Positions 12,241-24,338 of a stretch of 64,000 bases of DNA are shown one piece after another. Positions within the stretch are counted from its first letter, which is position 1; each line of letters starts with the position of its first letter. This stretch comes from Prosopocoilus inquinatus. Lineage: Eukaryota; Arthropoda; Insecta; Coleoptera; Lucanidae. The position numbers were made by a program, and so were the translations under genes. The notes beneath the pieces are model-generated. The model saw only the letters and a list, made by a program, of their open reading frames with translations. It was not told where the DNA came from and did not search any database. The stretch lies in the NCBI GenBank assembly GCA_036172665.1, contig CM069871.1:8990001-9054000 (forward strand), read 5' to 3'.

Positions 12241-13234
12241 CTTTGATACTCACAACTATAAAGAATGAAACCTGCAGACATCGGAAGTTTAGATTAGGAG
12301 ACACCGGCTTTAGTAGTAAATTTGATTTTAATTTTTTGAGTGTGCATACTAATTCTAATTTGAGACGTTTTTTCTTATTTGCAGTTTTGTTCTTCCTCTA
12401 TTGAAATTAAATTCCATTTCACAAAAAAAGGAATCTTTGGCAAAGAAAAATGAATTTTTCACCAATTTATAGGGGAAATTTTGACTCGAAAGATTGGTAA
12501 TACTGCGACGGGAAATTTAGTTTATTAGATTGGCAACATTTTCCAATGTTTATGTTGCTACACAGGATTTCGAAGTCGAAGTTTCGTCGGTATCATTAAT
12601 TATTGTCAAATTCAAATAAATTCTTCTATTGCCAAAGCAAAAATGAAATAAATAAATGTTTTAATATCAAAATTGTTATTTTTATCAATGCTTTTATCAT
12701 GCTTAATTACATGGCAGTTAATTCCATAACAATTTCATCAAATCTAACCTAAAAGAAAATTGCAAACGATTGAAACAGGGTTACCAAATTTTCAAGGGAA
12801 AATTTAGTCACACCTTTGACAAAAAGTAGCCCAATTACGTCCAAAAAATTATTTTTTTTACATCATTTGAAATATTAGTCCTTAGTCCAAACCTGGAAAT
12901 GTAAATTTTATCTGAACGCAGGAATAAATTTAAAAAAAATGTCAATTTTTGAAATAATAAAAACAACATAAAATAATATAATCTTAAAATTTTCGGATCA
13001 GAACATGAAAACTGCAGAAATATAAATAAGTTTTTTATGTCATCGGAAGTTTAATTAAAAAAAAAAAAACAAAACATTCCGGCTTTAATAATCCTAAATT
13101 CGATAACCGTTTTTTTTTTTGAATATTTTTGTTAATTCAAATACAATCGGTTTTTTTATTTGCAGTTTTTTTTTCTTCCTTCAATGAAGTTAAATTCCGT
13201 TGCACAAAATAGAACTTGGCAATGAAAAGAGAAT

Positions 13235-13421
13235 TTTTCACTCCAACTTACAGGGAAATTTAGAAGATTGGTAACAGTGCAACGACGCAGGGTTTCAGGA
13301 AATTCATTTTATTAAATTGGCAACACTTTCACTCCAACTTACAGGGAAATTTAGAAGATTGGTAACAATCCAACGACGCAGGGTTTTAGGAAATTCATTT
13401 TTTTAGATTGGCAACACTTTT
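13235..13421. repeat. Two-copy tandem repeat, period about 92 bp
   Basis: The block TTTCACTCCAACTTACAGGG ... AGGAAATTCATTTT ... TTGGCAACAC appears twice in direct succession with a few substitutions. An older relative sits around 12450-12560. Confidence 0.75.
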
Positions 13422-14602
13422 CAATGTTTATATTGGAGATTCAAATTGAAAATCAAATAATTTCTGCTACTGCCAAATCATAAATGAAAGTCTTAATTTA
13501 AAAATCTTTATTTTTACTAATATTTACAATTTTGATTAATGTCAAAACGTCGTTAAACCTAACCTAAAAAATTAATCAGGCGATCAAGCGAAAATAACGA
13601 ATTATAAAAATAATTATGAATGAGGAACAGCAGGTACTGCCAATTCCTTAGTGATAAAAGTATTTAGTTTACAAGAACTGTCACTAGATAATGTTTTTGG
13701 TCTGTTTTAAGCAACAATATTTTTCAAATGAAACAATTATATGAAAATGTTTTGTCAATAGAAATATGAAATATACACAAATTAAGATAATACAAAAATA
13801 ATTCAAAATTGTCGCCTAAAAAAATTCGGAATAAATAGTACAAAATTTTGTTTTTTCTTTTTAATTTGGGACAATCAAGGAAAACATAAATTTTATTTAT
13901 AATGTTAGTGTTTAAACTACATATTTTAAATAAAGCTTCAAAATAGAATGTCCCGTATAAATACAGCGAAATATTTTTAAAATAATTATTATCCTATATT
14001 TTCAAACCAATATTTTAGTTTCACAGAAATAGGTCGATTTCCCAAATGATTTAAGAAAATGTATTTACTATACGTATTTTTAAGCGATTATTTTAGTTTC
14101 ACAAAAATAAAATCGATTTGCGTAGGTGATGATATCACATTTAAAAACGCACACATTATGAGAAGTGCAGTGCCAAAACTGAATATACAGGGTCGTTCAG
14201 AATAAGTGGCCGACCTATTACGAGTGCATGCGAGAAATAATAACGAGAGACCTAACAAAAATCAATCTCCCTTGAATGAAAACAGTGATTTATTTCTCAC
14301 GTATGCAAACGGAAGTTCGAAATTCGCGTGAGTGAATTATTGTGCGTTATACATTTCTTCCGCCCCTGTCTATAAACAAAAACGTTTGAGGATTTCATTT
14401 TTATTCTACTCGGCGAGAGGTCGTTGCTCTTGTAACAGCTCTACCAGCGCGTCCACCAACTAACTTACTGTCGAGCTTCGTTAACTTAAACCACAAGAAA
14501 GTTCAAATTTTCAAGATTTATTACGGGGTTATTAAATAAATAAATAATTACCTCTTGACTCTAACTCCAATCAATTTTTCTTTTTAATCTGTGGGATGTG
14601 CC

Positions 14603-14765
14603 CAGACCCCAAACCTCCTCGCCGTTGAAGGGGAATTGTATCCTCAACACTGAAGGGTGCCTGAAGTGAGTAACGACTACCGCCGAGAAATACCTCGAGC
14701 GGGGTCCGAACCCACGACCTTACGATTTCAAGGCCGGTCCCTTACCACTTAGACCATTCAGGCGT
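14603..14765 (-). mobile_element. tRNA-derived SINE, copy 1
   Basis: On the minus strand the head reads GCCTGAATGGTCTAAGTGG (A-box-like TGGTCTAAGTGG) and, about 40 bases on, GTGGGTTCGGACCCC (B-box-like GGTTCGGACCC), the split internal RNA polymerase III promoter of a tRNA. The rest does not fold as a tRNA and continues into a non-tRNA body ending near GGCGAGGAGGTTTGG. A second copy lies at 36217-36387, showing dispersal. Confidence 0.7.
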
Positions 14766-16608
14766 TAATTTGATTCAAGTTATCGAGGATTTGGGTTATC
14801 GAACTTCGACTGTATAACCGAATCTTCAATGTATTATGTTTAAAAGCCTTCAGTTAAGTTATTTTTGTTTCTTCGTATACTATCTTTGAGATTAACGGGT
14901 CGGAGAGTTAATTTGAATCACCCTCTATTGGACTGGATATTTTTTTCGCTTTTCATTTTTAAAATCTACCAAAAAGAAAGTTCTATAAATCTTTAAAAAT
15001 AAATTAATTTATACATTCGGGGGAGGGGAGTCGGAAATTATTATTTCGTATAAATTCTGCATAGTGCCATAGGGAATATCAAAACTTGTTTCCTTGTAAA
15101 TTATCATCTCTTTCTGTATTCTTTTTTTTGTGTAAAAGTATCTTGTGTTATTAATTTGTCGGGTACGTTGATTAACTTTTATGGAATATAATTATGTAGG
15201 CGTATTTTTTTTTATATTAACACATAAATTTTTTCTGTTAAAAAACATAAACAAATGTTTTATTTCTAAAACAATTAATCGTCATTATAAAAATAAATTA
15301 TGATTACATTTAACTACAACAAGGTATAACAAATTCTCCAAATTAAATTTGCGCCTATTGTCGGTGAGGATATTTTTGTTTCTCTGTAGCGAAGCATGAT
15401 GCAAAAATTTAAATTGTTCGCGCCATTTAAGAATCGACTCGCGGAAGAATGCGCAGTGGTTAGATTGAAGACACAAACATCAAAGGCGCTGCCGACACTC
15501 AGTGAAAAGACTGTGCCCATAACCTGGTAATTTAATACTCGTAATAATGATAAATTAATTAAATTTTTTGCACATATTTGGCTAGAGTTTGGTTGAGATT
15601 ACTCGGGTTGAGTTCGCTTTGTGATTAATTGAACTTTGATAAAGTTTGTAGTAGGTTTGCAGTTGGCAATAAGAAATGCAATTAAAACAGAAAATGCAGC
15701 AAATTATGCGTTAATGCCCTATGGAATTAAAATATGCGTTTATTTATAAAAATGTTCAAAATGTGCGTTTACATATTTGTATATGCATTATCCTAAGCCT
15801 AGTTATCACTGATTTAGCTTCGTCTGGAAGCTAAAATTATTTATATATATGCCAGCTGAAGTTGTTCCGCATTTATCCAAGTCAATAGCAAGCCAAGAGC
15901 TACAATTAAAGTCATTAGAATTTACTAAAATTTTACGTCAAAAAACCTTGAGCTTTGCGTTTTGTTGCCAATTTTACATGTAATTCTTTTTGCTCGCTGT
16001 ACACGTTGAAATATAGGTTTTGTCATAAATTACGTAAACGTAAATTTCATGTAATTTCTGATTATCTATTGCGGGCTTTAAAGGCGGTCGATTTTCATCG
16101 GATAGGGCGGGGTTAATTCCGAGTGCGCATGCGTATAATGATAAGTAGACAACAGATGCGCTCTCTCTCACACTGATTGCTTTGTGATATGATACAACCT
16201 GTATGCTCATCCATGCTTGATCCGAAACATTTCCCTCTAAATGAAATCAATGACGAAACCATTCGTTTACGGTTATTATAAAAGGCAAATAGCAGAAGAA
16301 TATCAAATTAGAAAAAAATATACTCTATTTTTTATTGATGTGCGGATTTTACAGATTGTTATAATATAAACAGACGATAAAAAATTTCAACAAAATTGAC
16401 TCCAATCGTTACTAACTAGTTGCTGTTTTAATAAAATAAAAAAAGAACGCGAATAAATTGCTACTCGGGGAAGCAATTTTTTTTAGAACTACTTCGGATT
16501 TCCCGCCTTTCAATAAAAAATAGAGTACAGTTTTTTTTTTAATGATATCAAGAAGCGCACCTATTAGATGAATGAACGAAATAATGAAATTTCCTCGGTG
16601 TCTTGCAG

Positions 16609-16820
16609 GTAGCCGGAAAACGCGACCGGGAACAGGAAAGGGAAGCCCAACAGTGGATCGAAACCGTCACGGGCACCCGTTTTCCCCCGGGAGTACCTTA
16701 CGACGATGCCCTCCGCGACGGCATCATACTCTGCAAATTAATGAACAGCCTCAAACCAGGCATCATCACCAAAATTAACACGTCCGGAGGAGATTACAAA
16801 CTGATGGACAATCTTAACCA
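16609..16820 (+). CDS. Mp20: Mp20-like calponin-family protein, CH-domain exon
   Basis: A 212-bp exon between acceptor TCTTGCAG and donor GTAAGTAC. It opens in phase 0 with VAGKRDREQEREAQQWIETV and carries the CH-domain core DGIILCKLMNSLKPG and GGDYKLMDNLN, ending two bases into a Gln codon that the exon at 27492 completes. In-frame stops lie just upstream, so this is an internal exon and the start codon is elsewhere. The family's usual short N-terminal segment before this point (about 10-12 residues) was not located. The product belongs to the muscle protein 20 group: small CH-domain plus one calponin-repeat proteins associated with actin in insect muscle. Assignment to Mp20 rather than Chd64 rests mainly on the C-terminal exon. 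Confidence 0.9.
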
Positions 16821-18648
16821 GTAAGTACAAGTATAATTTTCATTTTGGAATCAATAAAAATTTTAATATTTAGTGCACTGCAGCCCTCCCCCATCTCCTT
16901 TTTTTGCTTTTGTTCTTTTTCTTTTTGATTAAGTTGAGAGGAGTTGTGGAGATGTTGGTTTAATGTAGTAGACGTGCGGGTGTCGTGCCTTTCTCCACAT
17001 GTGATGATGTTGATGTCACTTAAGGGTTAAAGAAATATCACACATATGATCAGGATCGCAGAAGGCGCAGGAAGCTGACGCAGAAACGACGGGATGATAA
17101 CGAACGCGATTCCCAATTCGGCGCTCTCACATGCTGCCATGCGGAGACGTGTGTCGTGGCGCAGACGTCATCTCACAAAGTGGTCTCCTTTCCGATTTTA
17201 CTATCGAGTTATTTCTGGCACTCTTCAACAAGAAAATTCTGCATTTACGTTCGACCATCGCACGTCATCATGGCGTCATTGAAAGGCGCAGTTATTTTTG
17301 AGTATTGGTTCATCAGAGGCTGATTTCCAAAAAAAAATAAAGTTCCATGTTTAGAAAACACCAGATCCTTACATTCCAAGAGATTCTGGAAGCTTGACTT
17401 TTCTTTTTTTTTTTAATTTGCTGGACGAGGGAAGTTCAAATAAACTTACTGTTGACAGCTTCATTTATACTTTCAGTTACTTCAGTCAGTATTATGGTCA
17501 GTATCTTCAAGCTAAAATTGTTTATCTCTTATTCTTTTTTCTTTTTTTTTTGTGGGAGAGGGGATTACCCCATGAGATTATCCCATACGAAGAATTTGAT
17601 AACAGTCTGATTGACAGATGTTCTCCTTAGAACTATTAATTTATTATTTAATTTTTTTCATTAAATATTATTGATTTATCTAAGGTATTGGCATCACTGA
17701 TAACGATGCAGAAGTGAAGCCCGATTTAAAAGAAATGAAAAAAGCAGAGAAGCTTCATCGTGATTTCCTCTGAAAGTAATTGGCGCAGGCGTCGGCTTTT
17801 AATTTGACTGAAAGCAACGTATATAGTGCCTTCAAAGATTGTTGAAGGTCATGTGCTGTGAGGCATTAGGCAACCGAACACACCTGTGTAGCAAGAACAC
17901 TGCTCAGATAAAGAGAATTCCCATCGTGGGTATCACACACACAAGAAATTGTGAATTTTAAACTTTGAAGTGATATTCTTTCTTTTTAATACAATACTGC
18001 TTACCTATTGTGCCGTTTTCCTTCGTATTTTCCCACCAACATTAAAGTTTATTAATAATCAAAGAATATAATAATAAATACAGCGAGGATGAAATAGTAC
18101 CGTCGCTGTTACTACGTGGTCGACTAGTTCGAGACGTGGCGAAATTGTTGATAAACTAAGGCAGAGACTTTTAATCCTCGCTTAGGTGCAACTTGTATAT
18201 TTTACCAAAAGAAGAAAAAAACGCCGATTTAGTTAAGTTCTAAATTGGGACTGGCAGGGACTTTTTAATCCTCGCTTTAATAATAAAACACGAAACTGGA
18301 ACGCTGAAGTAAAAGATGTATATCGTGCATTGAACCTATTTTCAGAGTCCCCAAATAAATTCTATAACGCGAGAGCTTCCGAATATGACACGTTATTTAT
18401 TTTTTTATACGAACACGAAAAGTGAAATGTTTACACGAAGAGTGAAAAACAAGAAACTTTTTTTTTTGAAGTATTAAAGAAACTTTCTTACTTTACCTGT
18501 TATAGTTTTATTTTCAATTACTTTTTGTTTTCAAATTAAATTAAAATTAAAAAATTAAACAAATAAATAAAATAAAATTCTGTCTTGTCTTTTGATCTCC
18601 TCTTAAATTTTTAGTTAAACAATTTTTTTTTTTTTTCATTTAAATCAA

Positions 18649-19620
18649 GTGTTTTCTTTTTGTCTTTTTGGGTTTTATATTTTTATATCCCTATTGTTTT
18701 TGTGTTTGAGAAAACGGACCAAAAGAAAACAAAGGAAGATCGGCGACACCAAGCTGAACGAAAAACAAAAACAAAACAAAAGAAGATCACAACTAATCAC
18801 AAAATACCATTACAATAGATTGAACAAGTCAACATTGGCAATAAGAAATACAAATTACAAGAACTTTTCTTTTTACAAATGTAAAAAAATAACAAAAAAA
18901 AAATTCAAGTCATTAATACGATCGAAAAAGAAAACAAAAATTAAATAAAATGCGTAAAACAAAACAAGATCACAACTGAGACACTATGCAAATGGAAAAA
19001 CGACGAACTACAAACAAGTGTCAATAAAATACGCGAAAAATCAAAATTTTATGAGGCAAAAGAAAAATACACGTGCGTACGAAAGTAGAACAGAAAAAAC
19101 AAAAACAAAAGAAGATCGACTGCTAAGGTGAACGAAAACCAAATGAATAGATACCCTATCGTAAATTTAGAAATAAAAATCTAGTAGAAAACAAAAAAAA
19201 AACAGAAGTACCGGGGTGCCTACGATGAACAAAAAAGGAATCCGACGAAAATTTTTGCAAACCAAAACAAACAAACTCGTTGGAAACAAAAGACGATTGT
19301 AAAAAGGAGTCAATAAAATGTGAAAACCGATTCAATTAAAAGAAAAGAAAAGAAAAATGCTAGAAATGTGAAAAACAAAAAAGAACGGACCGAAAAAAAA
19401 ATTAAATGAAAAAACGATGATTCTTCGGAAAGAAACTAGCGGAAAACAAAAGAACAAAATAAACTAAACGAACCGTGAGTAAAATGCAAAACCATAATTG
19501 CTTAATAGAACAAAACAAAAAAGGAAGAAAAAATATGACATGGACAAAAAACAAAAGAAAACGATGCTCGAAGTTATCGTCCCACATCATATCTATAAAT
19601 TAAATGGAAGTACAGACATG
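18649..19620. repeat. A-rich degenerate repeat tract
   Basis: Low-complexity plus-strand A/G-rich sequence built from diverged words such as AACAAAAGAAGATCG. The same word family builds the larger tracts at 24.6-31.9 kb, 26.6-27.0 kb and 61.6-62.2 kb, and in reverse complement the T-rich arrays at 50-57 kb. Long open frames here are composition artefacts. Confidence 0.6.
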
Positions 19621-19685
19621 GTCAGTTATTATTGATCACACTGTATAGTTTTTTAATTTATAGTTATGCGAAGACAACAACAAAA

Positions 19686-19915
19686 TGTGCTTTCTTTCTC
19701 TCACAAAATCGTGATCCAAACGTGTATTGATTCAAAAATAGACATTCTTTTCTTTGAATCTCTCTTTTTTTAAAAAAAACTTGTTTGGATTGAATTATGG
19801 TTATTTACAAATTTTTAATCAAGAATTCATGTCAGGTGTTTTGTTGCAATAATTGCGAAATTCAGGTCCGAACTATTCGAAACAGGATTCAAACTTTTAA
19901 GCGAAAGAAAGCACC
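19686..19915. mobile_element. Terminal-inverted-repeat element, about 230 bp
   Basis: Left end GTGCTTTCTTTCTCTCAC with CGTGATCCAAACG just inside; right end CTTTTAAGCGAAAGAAAGCA. Same family as 23442-23782 and as the diverged copies at 11159-11393 and 11726-12018. Non-autonomous; superfamily not determined. Confidence 0.6.
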
Positions 19916-20314
19916 CAAAAGTAGCCCAAATTTGGCGCCAGGCGAAAAATAAGATTTTTGAAGGCCAAGTCTAAAATGTAGCCCAAATGGTGGAATTTCG
20001 GCAAATCTGGCAACCCTGCGTCAAAGATATATAAGATAAGAATGATTTCCAAGGACTTTCCGTCCTAATGAGCGAGCTTCTTCTTTATAAAAGAAAAAAA
20101 AACAAGAAAAAATAATGAAGTGCAAAGAAACAATTAATTTTGAGATTGATTTTCACAAGCAAAACAAAAAAACAAATCGAAAAATTAAAAAAAAAAAACA
20201 ATGAAATGCAAAGAAATGTTATGTATGATCCAGTGATCTTTGCAAAATAAAAAAAAATGGACATTTTCCGCTTATTAATACTATTGTCAACCATTACATA
20301 ACACCACAAACAAT

Positions 20315-20450
20315 GGGCGCGTTAAACGGACAGTCAGCGGCTGAGTTGCTTCCTCAGCAATCGTTTGTGATTGGCTCACATTAAGCTAATAGCCAATCAC
20401 AAACGACCGCTGAGTAAGCAAATCAGTCACAGCGTCTGCTGAACGCGCCT
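20315..20450. mobile_element. Hairpin MITE, family A copy 1 (136 bp)
   Basis: Starts GGGCGCGTTAAACG and ends GAACGCGCC. The arms share TCAGCGG / CTGAGT and a long internal pairing of CAATCGTTTGTGATTGGCT with its inverse. Folds into an almost complete stem. A second copy is at 23603-23723. Confidence 0.75.
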
Positions 20451-20731
20451 ATTAACTAATTATTCGGAGCAAAATATGTAACAACAAAACATGTAACCCG
20501 CCAACGAATGTTTCTGTCAAATTGACAAACAACTGTCAAGAATGCAGTAATTTCACAATCAGAGAAATTCGGAACATTCCAACGCCTCCTATGTCGTTAG
20601 AATCATTTATAGAAACTGTGTAAGAAGAACATTTGTTACTTTTTACTTACGAACAAAAGAAAATGGTGGAATTTCGGCAAATCTGGCAACCCTGCGTGCA
20701 AGATACCGTCGCGCGATATTTCTATCTAACC

Positions 20732-22188
20732 CAGTGTTTCCCAAACTTTTAGGTTTCGCGACCCACAACTTTTGAGTTTCTTAAGGTTCAATTCCACACA
20801 TTTTCTATGTACCACAATCTATGTCTAATTCTAACCGTTCTGAAGATATTTAACTTTTTATCTAAAAACTGTCGCTTGCAGCCATTATTTTATTTATCCA
20901 TATTTTATTTATTTTTAACTTTAGAGAAAAGATTTTCGACGCAGATGTAGTTGGTACTTTAGCTTATTCTAAGCCATTATTAAATGTATTTTAATAGTTA
21001 CAGGGTGATCATGGTATTAAGCAAAATATTGGAAATTTAAAAAGACGTAAGTCAAATTTCTTAAATAGCATGCCCTATGTTTTTATATACTAAATTGTTC
21101 GTCTAATACAGTACTTTCGTTTTTATCATGCGTGTTCTATACCTATCTGCAATATTTTTCGAGAGCCTTATATCCATTTGAGTTAATTCTTTTAAAACGT
21201 ATAATTGTATAAGGTGGATGTGGAAAACAGGTAAACTAATTCTTAATTAATAAATCAGTTGGTTCGTTTGTTTTCCATGGCCATCTTAGACAATTACTCG
21301 TTTTAAAACAAATAATTCATACAGGTCTAGGGTTCTAAAAAAATATAGCAGATAGGTATAAGACATGCATGACAAGAACGAAAGTTAGACGAAGAATTTA
21401 GAATATAAAAATATAGGGCATGCTATTTAAGAAAATTGACTTATGTCATTTTGAAATTTCCGATATTTTGGTTAGTACCATGATCACCCTGTAACGATAA
21501 AACTACTTTTGACAGTGGCTTAGAATAAGTTAAGGTATCAACTACATCAGTACCGAAAATGTTTTCTCTAAAGTTAAAAATAAACAAAATATGAATAAAT
21601 AAAATGATGGCTACAATCGACAGATTTTAGATAAAATGTTAAATATCTTCAAAACGGTTAGATTTAGGCCCAGTCTTTCCACCTCCTGATAAAATTATCT
21701 GCTAGGTAATATCCTTGGAAACCATTGTGTAGATAATAGTTTCCTAGGATCTTATCTAGCAGATAAATTTATCTAGAACTAGAAAGATCGGGCCTTAAAC
21801 ATAGATCATGGTACATAAAAAATATGTAGAATTTTATAAGCAATTCAAATTTGACATCATATATAGGGTATGCTTTTTGAAATAAAGAAGTTGCATTCAG
21901 TACCGCTGTTTTGATTCACCCTGTACAGGTGAAAATAATTTTATATTGTAGACCTCTAAATTTCAACACAAAAATATTCTGAAACTTCTTTTGTATCTGC
22001 ACTAGTTATCGAGATATAGCCCGAGAACGCACTGTTGGGACATCCTGTATATGCAACTTCTTGCACAAAATAATATGATAAATTAGTTGCAATTTGCTGT
22101 CATTTGTTTTTAGAATTATTTTGCTGCGCCCCCCTTGGAAGACTTACGCGCCCCCCTAGGGAGGCGCCCCACAGTTTGGGAAGCGCTG
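20732..22188. mobile_element. Non-autonomous hAT element with 8-bp target-site duplication
   Basis: The left end CAGTGTTTCCCAAACT and the right end (read inward) CAGCGCTTCCCAAACT form terminal inverted repeats. Both are flanked by the identical 8-mer ATCTAACC (20724-20731 and 22189-22196), the target-duplication size of hAT transposases. Sub-terminal GCGACCC / GGCGCCCC blocks are also typical. Nearly all of the interior (about 20785-21838) is an imperfect palindrome centred near 21250, and the right arm has been interrupted by a smaller MITE (21667-21794). No transposase frame is present, so it must have moved in trans. Confidence 0.85.
21667..21794. mobile_element. PIF/Harbinger-like MITE nested in the hAT palindrome
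   Basis: 128 bp with ends GGCCCAGTCTTTCC and (inverted) GGCCCGATCTTTC. The arms also share ATTATCTGCTAGGTAATATC-like pairing. Flanked by TTA on both sides, and absent from the matching place in the left arm of the palindrome, which proves later insertion. GG(S)CC ends plus a 3-bp TWA duplication are the PIF/Harbinger pattern. Confidence 0.65.
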
Positions 22189-22580
22189 ATCTAACCTGAC
22201 GAAGCAAATTGAAAAAAATAAATAATTTTTCATAAGTAGTTTTCAAGTTTAGATCCTTTTTTTTGTATGCGGAAGTACTAACGAGACTAATTTCTCATCG
22301 CAAATCAGACAGATGATTTAAATTTTCGCTTAACTTAAAAGAAATCGGATTACTTAATTTTTTTGGCTCAGAACTGCTTCTGCCAATTAAAACAACACAC
22401 ACAAACAAGAAGCAATCTAAACTGCCTTGTGTTTTTTCTAAACAGTATTTTACGAAGCATAAAATTAAGAATAGAAACATGAAGAATAACATCCGGCGGC
22501 GGCGGCGGTTTCTAAAATAAACCATCATCGTAAAGAGCATTTCGAACGCCTGATGGACTAGGCAGCCCAAAATACTGCGG

Positions 22581-22838
22581 TTATCCCAGGAGCGCGTTCG
22601 CCTGGGCGATCTCTTCGCTCTTCTGCTTCGCTAATCGCAGATCTAGCGATTGCACTAGTTGATGATCCTCATTCTTTTGTTGTGCTAATGATGCTGTCAG
22701 TTCACACGTCCCCGATGTAACATCCGTTCTATACGCGCTCATCTTAATCGAGGAGTACGAGTACATTGGAAAACGGACAGAAATTCCGTGTAGCGCACCT
22801 CCCCGTGCTTGCTGCAACCCTGTTGCCTTGGGTTCATA
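22581..22838 (-). pseudogene. Unrecognised coding-like block, possibly a decayed or retroposed gene fragment
   Basis: On the minus strand an open frame of about 85 codons follows a weak ATCATCCAG acceptor-like site. It contains SVRFPMYSYSSIKMSAYRT and ends in a helical, charged stretch (KSEEIAQANALLG) before TAA. Base composition is much GC-richer than the surrounding intron. Upstream on the same strand, 22901-23176 is also GC-rich and open, but in another frame and cut by stops, as expected of a broken gene. I do not recognise the family. Alternatives are a terminal exon of a nested gene or an old transposon frame. Confidence 0.3.
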
Positions 22839-23441
22839 CTGGATGATTTATGTAGAGCATTTTCTGGTATGGCACTGATTACCGCCTCGCGCTAAGGCCG
22901 TTAATGACCGCGCTTCCAATAAAGGAGCTCGAGCTGGCGCTTCCTAATCAAGTAAGTGACAATGGAAAACATGAGTGGAATTAATCCGTTACTTTTATAC
23001 GTCGGGGAACAGCTACAATGTTCCTTTCGTGGAACAGGAGAACATGAACGCCGCCAGGTTTTGAATGTTGAGGTCGCCGGCAACGCCACTCGCGAAGCGA
23101 AACTTGAAACGTCGCGGTATTGAAGTTCGACAGAAAAGGTCGCGTTCAGGTGACCCAGGTGCTGAGCAGCTTTCACCCAATGTAGCCTAACTATTGGATG
23201 AACATGCTAAATTTCAGCCGCTATCATTTTAACATAACATTAACTTGCCCTTCTCAGTAAAGCGAGCCGCCGATTTTCAAAACAAGTTGAACAGCGAACC
23301 TCCTTGTCATTTGAACGCGACCATTCATTAGTTGTCGCAAATGTAAGCTTTTGTTTTGAAAAGAAACCTCCAGATGGCTGCAAGTATTGCGTTAGCGCAA
23401 TTTAAATTACTATTAAGCCCGGTCTTTTCATCTCTGATTAA

Positions 23442-23782
23442 AGGCGTTTTCTTTCGCTTAAAAGTTTGAATCGTGTTTCGAATAGTTTGGACCTGAATTT
23501 CTTAGTCGTTGGAACAGAAAACCCGACTTGAATTTTTGATTGACAGTTCATTTGTAAATAACCATAATTCAATCCAAGCAAGTTTTAAAAATAGAGAGCC
23601 CATTGGGCGCGTTCAGTGGCTGAGTTGCTTACTCAGCAATCGATTGTGATTGACTCACATGAAAGTAATAGCCAATCACAAACGACTGCTGAGTAAGCAA
23701 CGCATACGCTGAACGCGCCCAATTTTTTGTTCTTGAATCAAAACACGTTTGGATCACGATTTTGTGAGCGAAAGAAAACACC
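23442..23782. mobile_element. Terminal-inverted-repeat element with a nested hairpin MITE
   Basis: Left end GGCGTTTTCTTTCGCTTAAA and right end GTGAGCGAAAGAAAACACC are inverted relatives; same family as 19686-19915. A copy of hairpin MITE family A (23603-23723) is inserted in the middle. Confidence 0.65.
23603..23723. mobile_element. Hairpin MITE, family A copy 2 (121 bp)
   Basis: Ends ATTGGGCGCGTTCAG and CTGAACGCGCCCAAT are exact inverse complements, and the interior repeats the pairing seen at 20315-20450. It lies inside the element at 23442-23782, so it is the younger insertion. Confidence 0.8.
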
Positions 23783-24132
23783 TTAACTGTAACCGTTGAT
23801 TAATTCCCATAGAAATAATTCTCTCCATGGGTCATTTGCACCACTTCCAGTTAAAATTTAAACTCCAGTTAACTCCGTAGAAACGATTATTCTAATAATT
23901 GAATCCATGGCAAATAATCGCCGTTTAAATTTAATCTAGATTAGTGCAAATGAGGCTATGTATAATTGTGACTGCGGGAATAACTCGACGATTAAAGTTA
24001 CTGACGGCCATTTGCATAATCTGACTTTAAGGAAGCTTTAATTTAAAGTCACTTTAAGTATAGGGAAACAAATATATTTTTTTAGTACAAAATTTTTTTA
24101 ATCTCGAACCGGATAGAAATATGAAGGGAAAA

Positions 24133-24174
24133 CACTCAACGTTTCGCTATAGATTTATAGCTTCGTCAGGAGTG
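24133..24174 (-). ncRNA. Hammerhead-ribozyme-like motif (minus copy of inverted pair)
   Basis: Minus strand order: CACTC, CTGACGA, AGCTATA-AATC-TATAGC, GAAACGTT, GAGTG. CACTC pairs with GAGTG (stem I), GCTATA with TATAGC (stem II), and CTGANGA/GAAA are the catalytic boxes. GTT before stem I fits the GUH cleavage triplet. Helix III is minimal, as in Penelope-like elements. One A between the first box and stem II is unpaired, a departure from the strict consensus. Confidence 0.6.
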
Positions 24175-24296
24175 AAAAAAAAATTGTTTTAATTTAGTTC
24201 TAGCTACTTTTCTCTTTATTCCGGACAACTCGTATTTTAGTTTAAAATCATGTTACCTTTTCGTTTCTCTTGACAACTTGTTTATTTACTTTTTTT

Positions 24297-24338
24297 CACT
24301 CCTGACGAAGCTATAAATCTATAGCGAAACGTTGAGTG
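24297..24338 (+). ncRNA. Hammerhead-ribozyme-like motif (plus copy of inverted pair)
   Basis: Sequence identical in all motif positions to the minus copy at 24133-24174: CACTC, CTGACGA, a GCTATA/TATAGC stem, GAAACGTT, GAGTG. Followed by TTTCTGTCC and a CTTACAATTTTCATCGGAC tail that recurs next to the other copies in the window. Confidence 0.6.

Larger units (their letters stand above)
9838..16608. other. Region between the divergent calponin-family genes (6.8 kb)
   Basis: Should contain the 5' flank of the minus-strand gene and, if within the window, the first exon(s) of the plus-strand Mp20-like gene; no start exon was recognised. Holds an A-rich tract, a complex duplicated block with five AGATGGCG words (10919-12240), older paired copies of a repeat (12240-12660 and 13000-13560), and a tRNA-derived SINE (14603-14765). 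Confidence 0.45.

Noticed and set aside
14690..14765. tRNA-like sequence with A and B boxes
   Set aside because: Does not form acceptor and anticodon stems and continues into a repeated non-tRNA body, so it is a SINE head rather than a tRNA gene.
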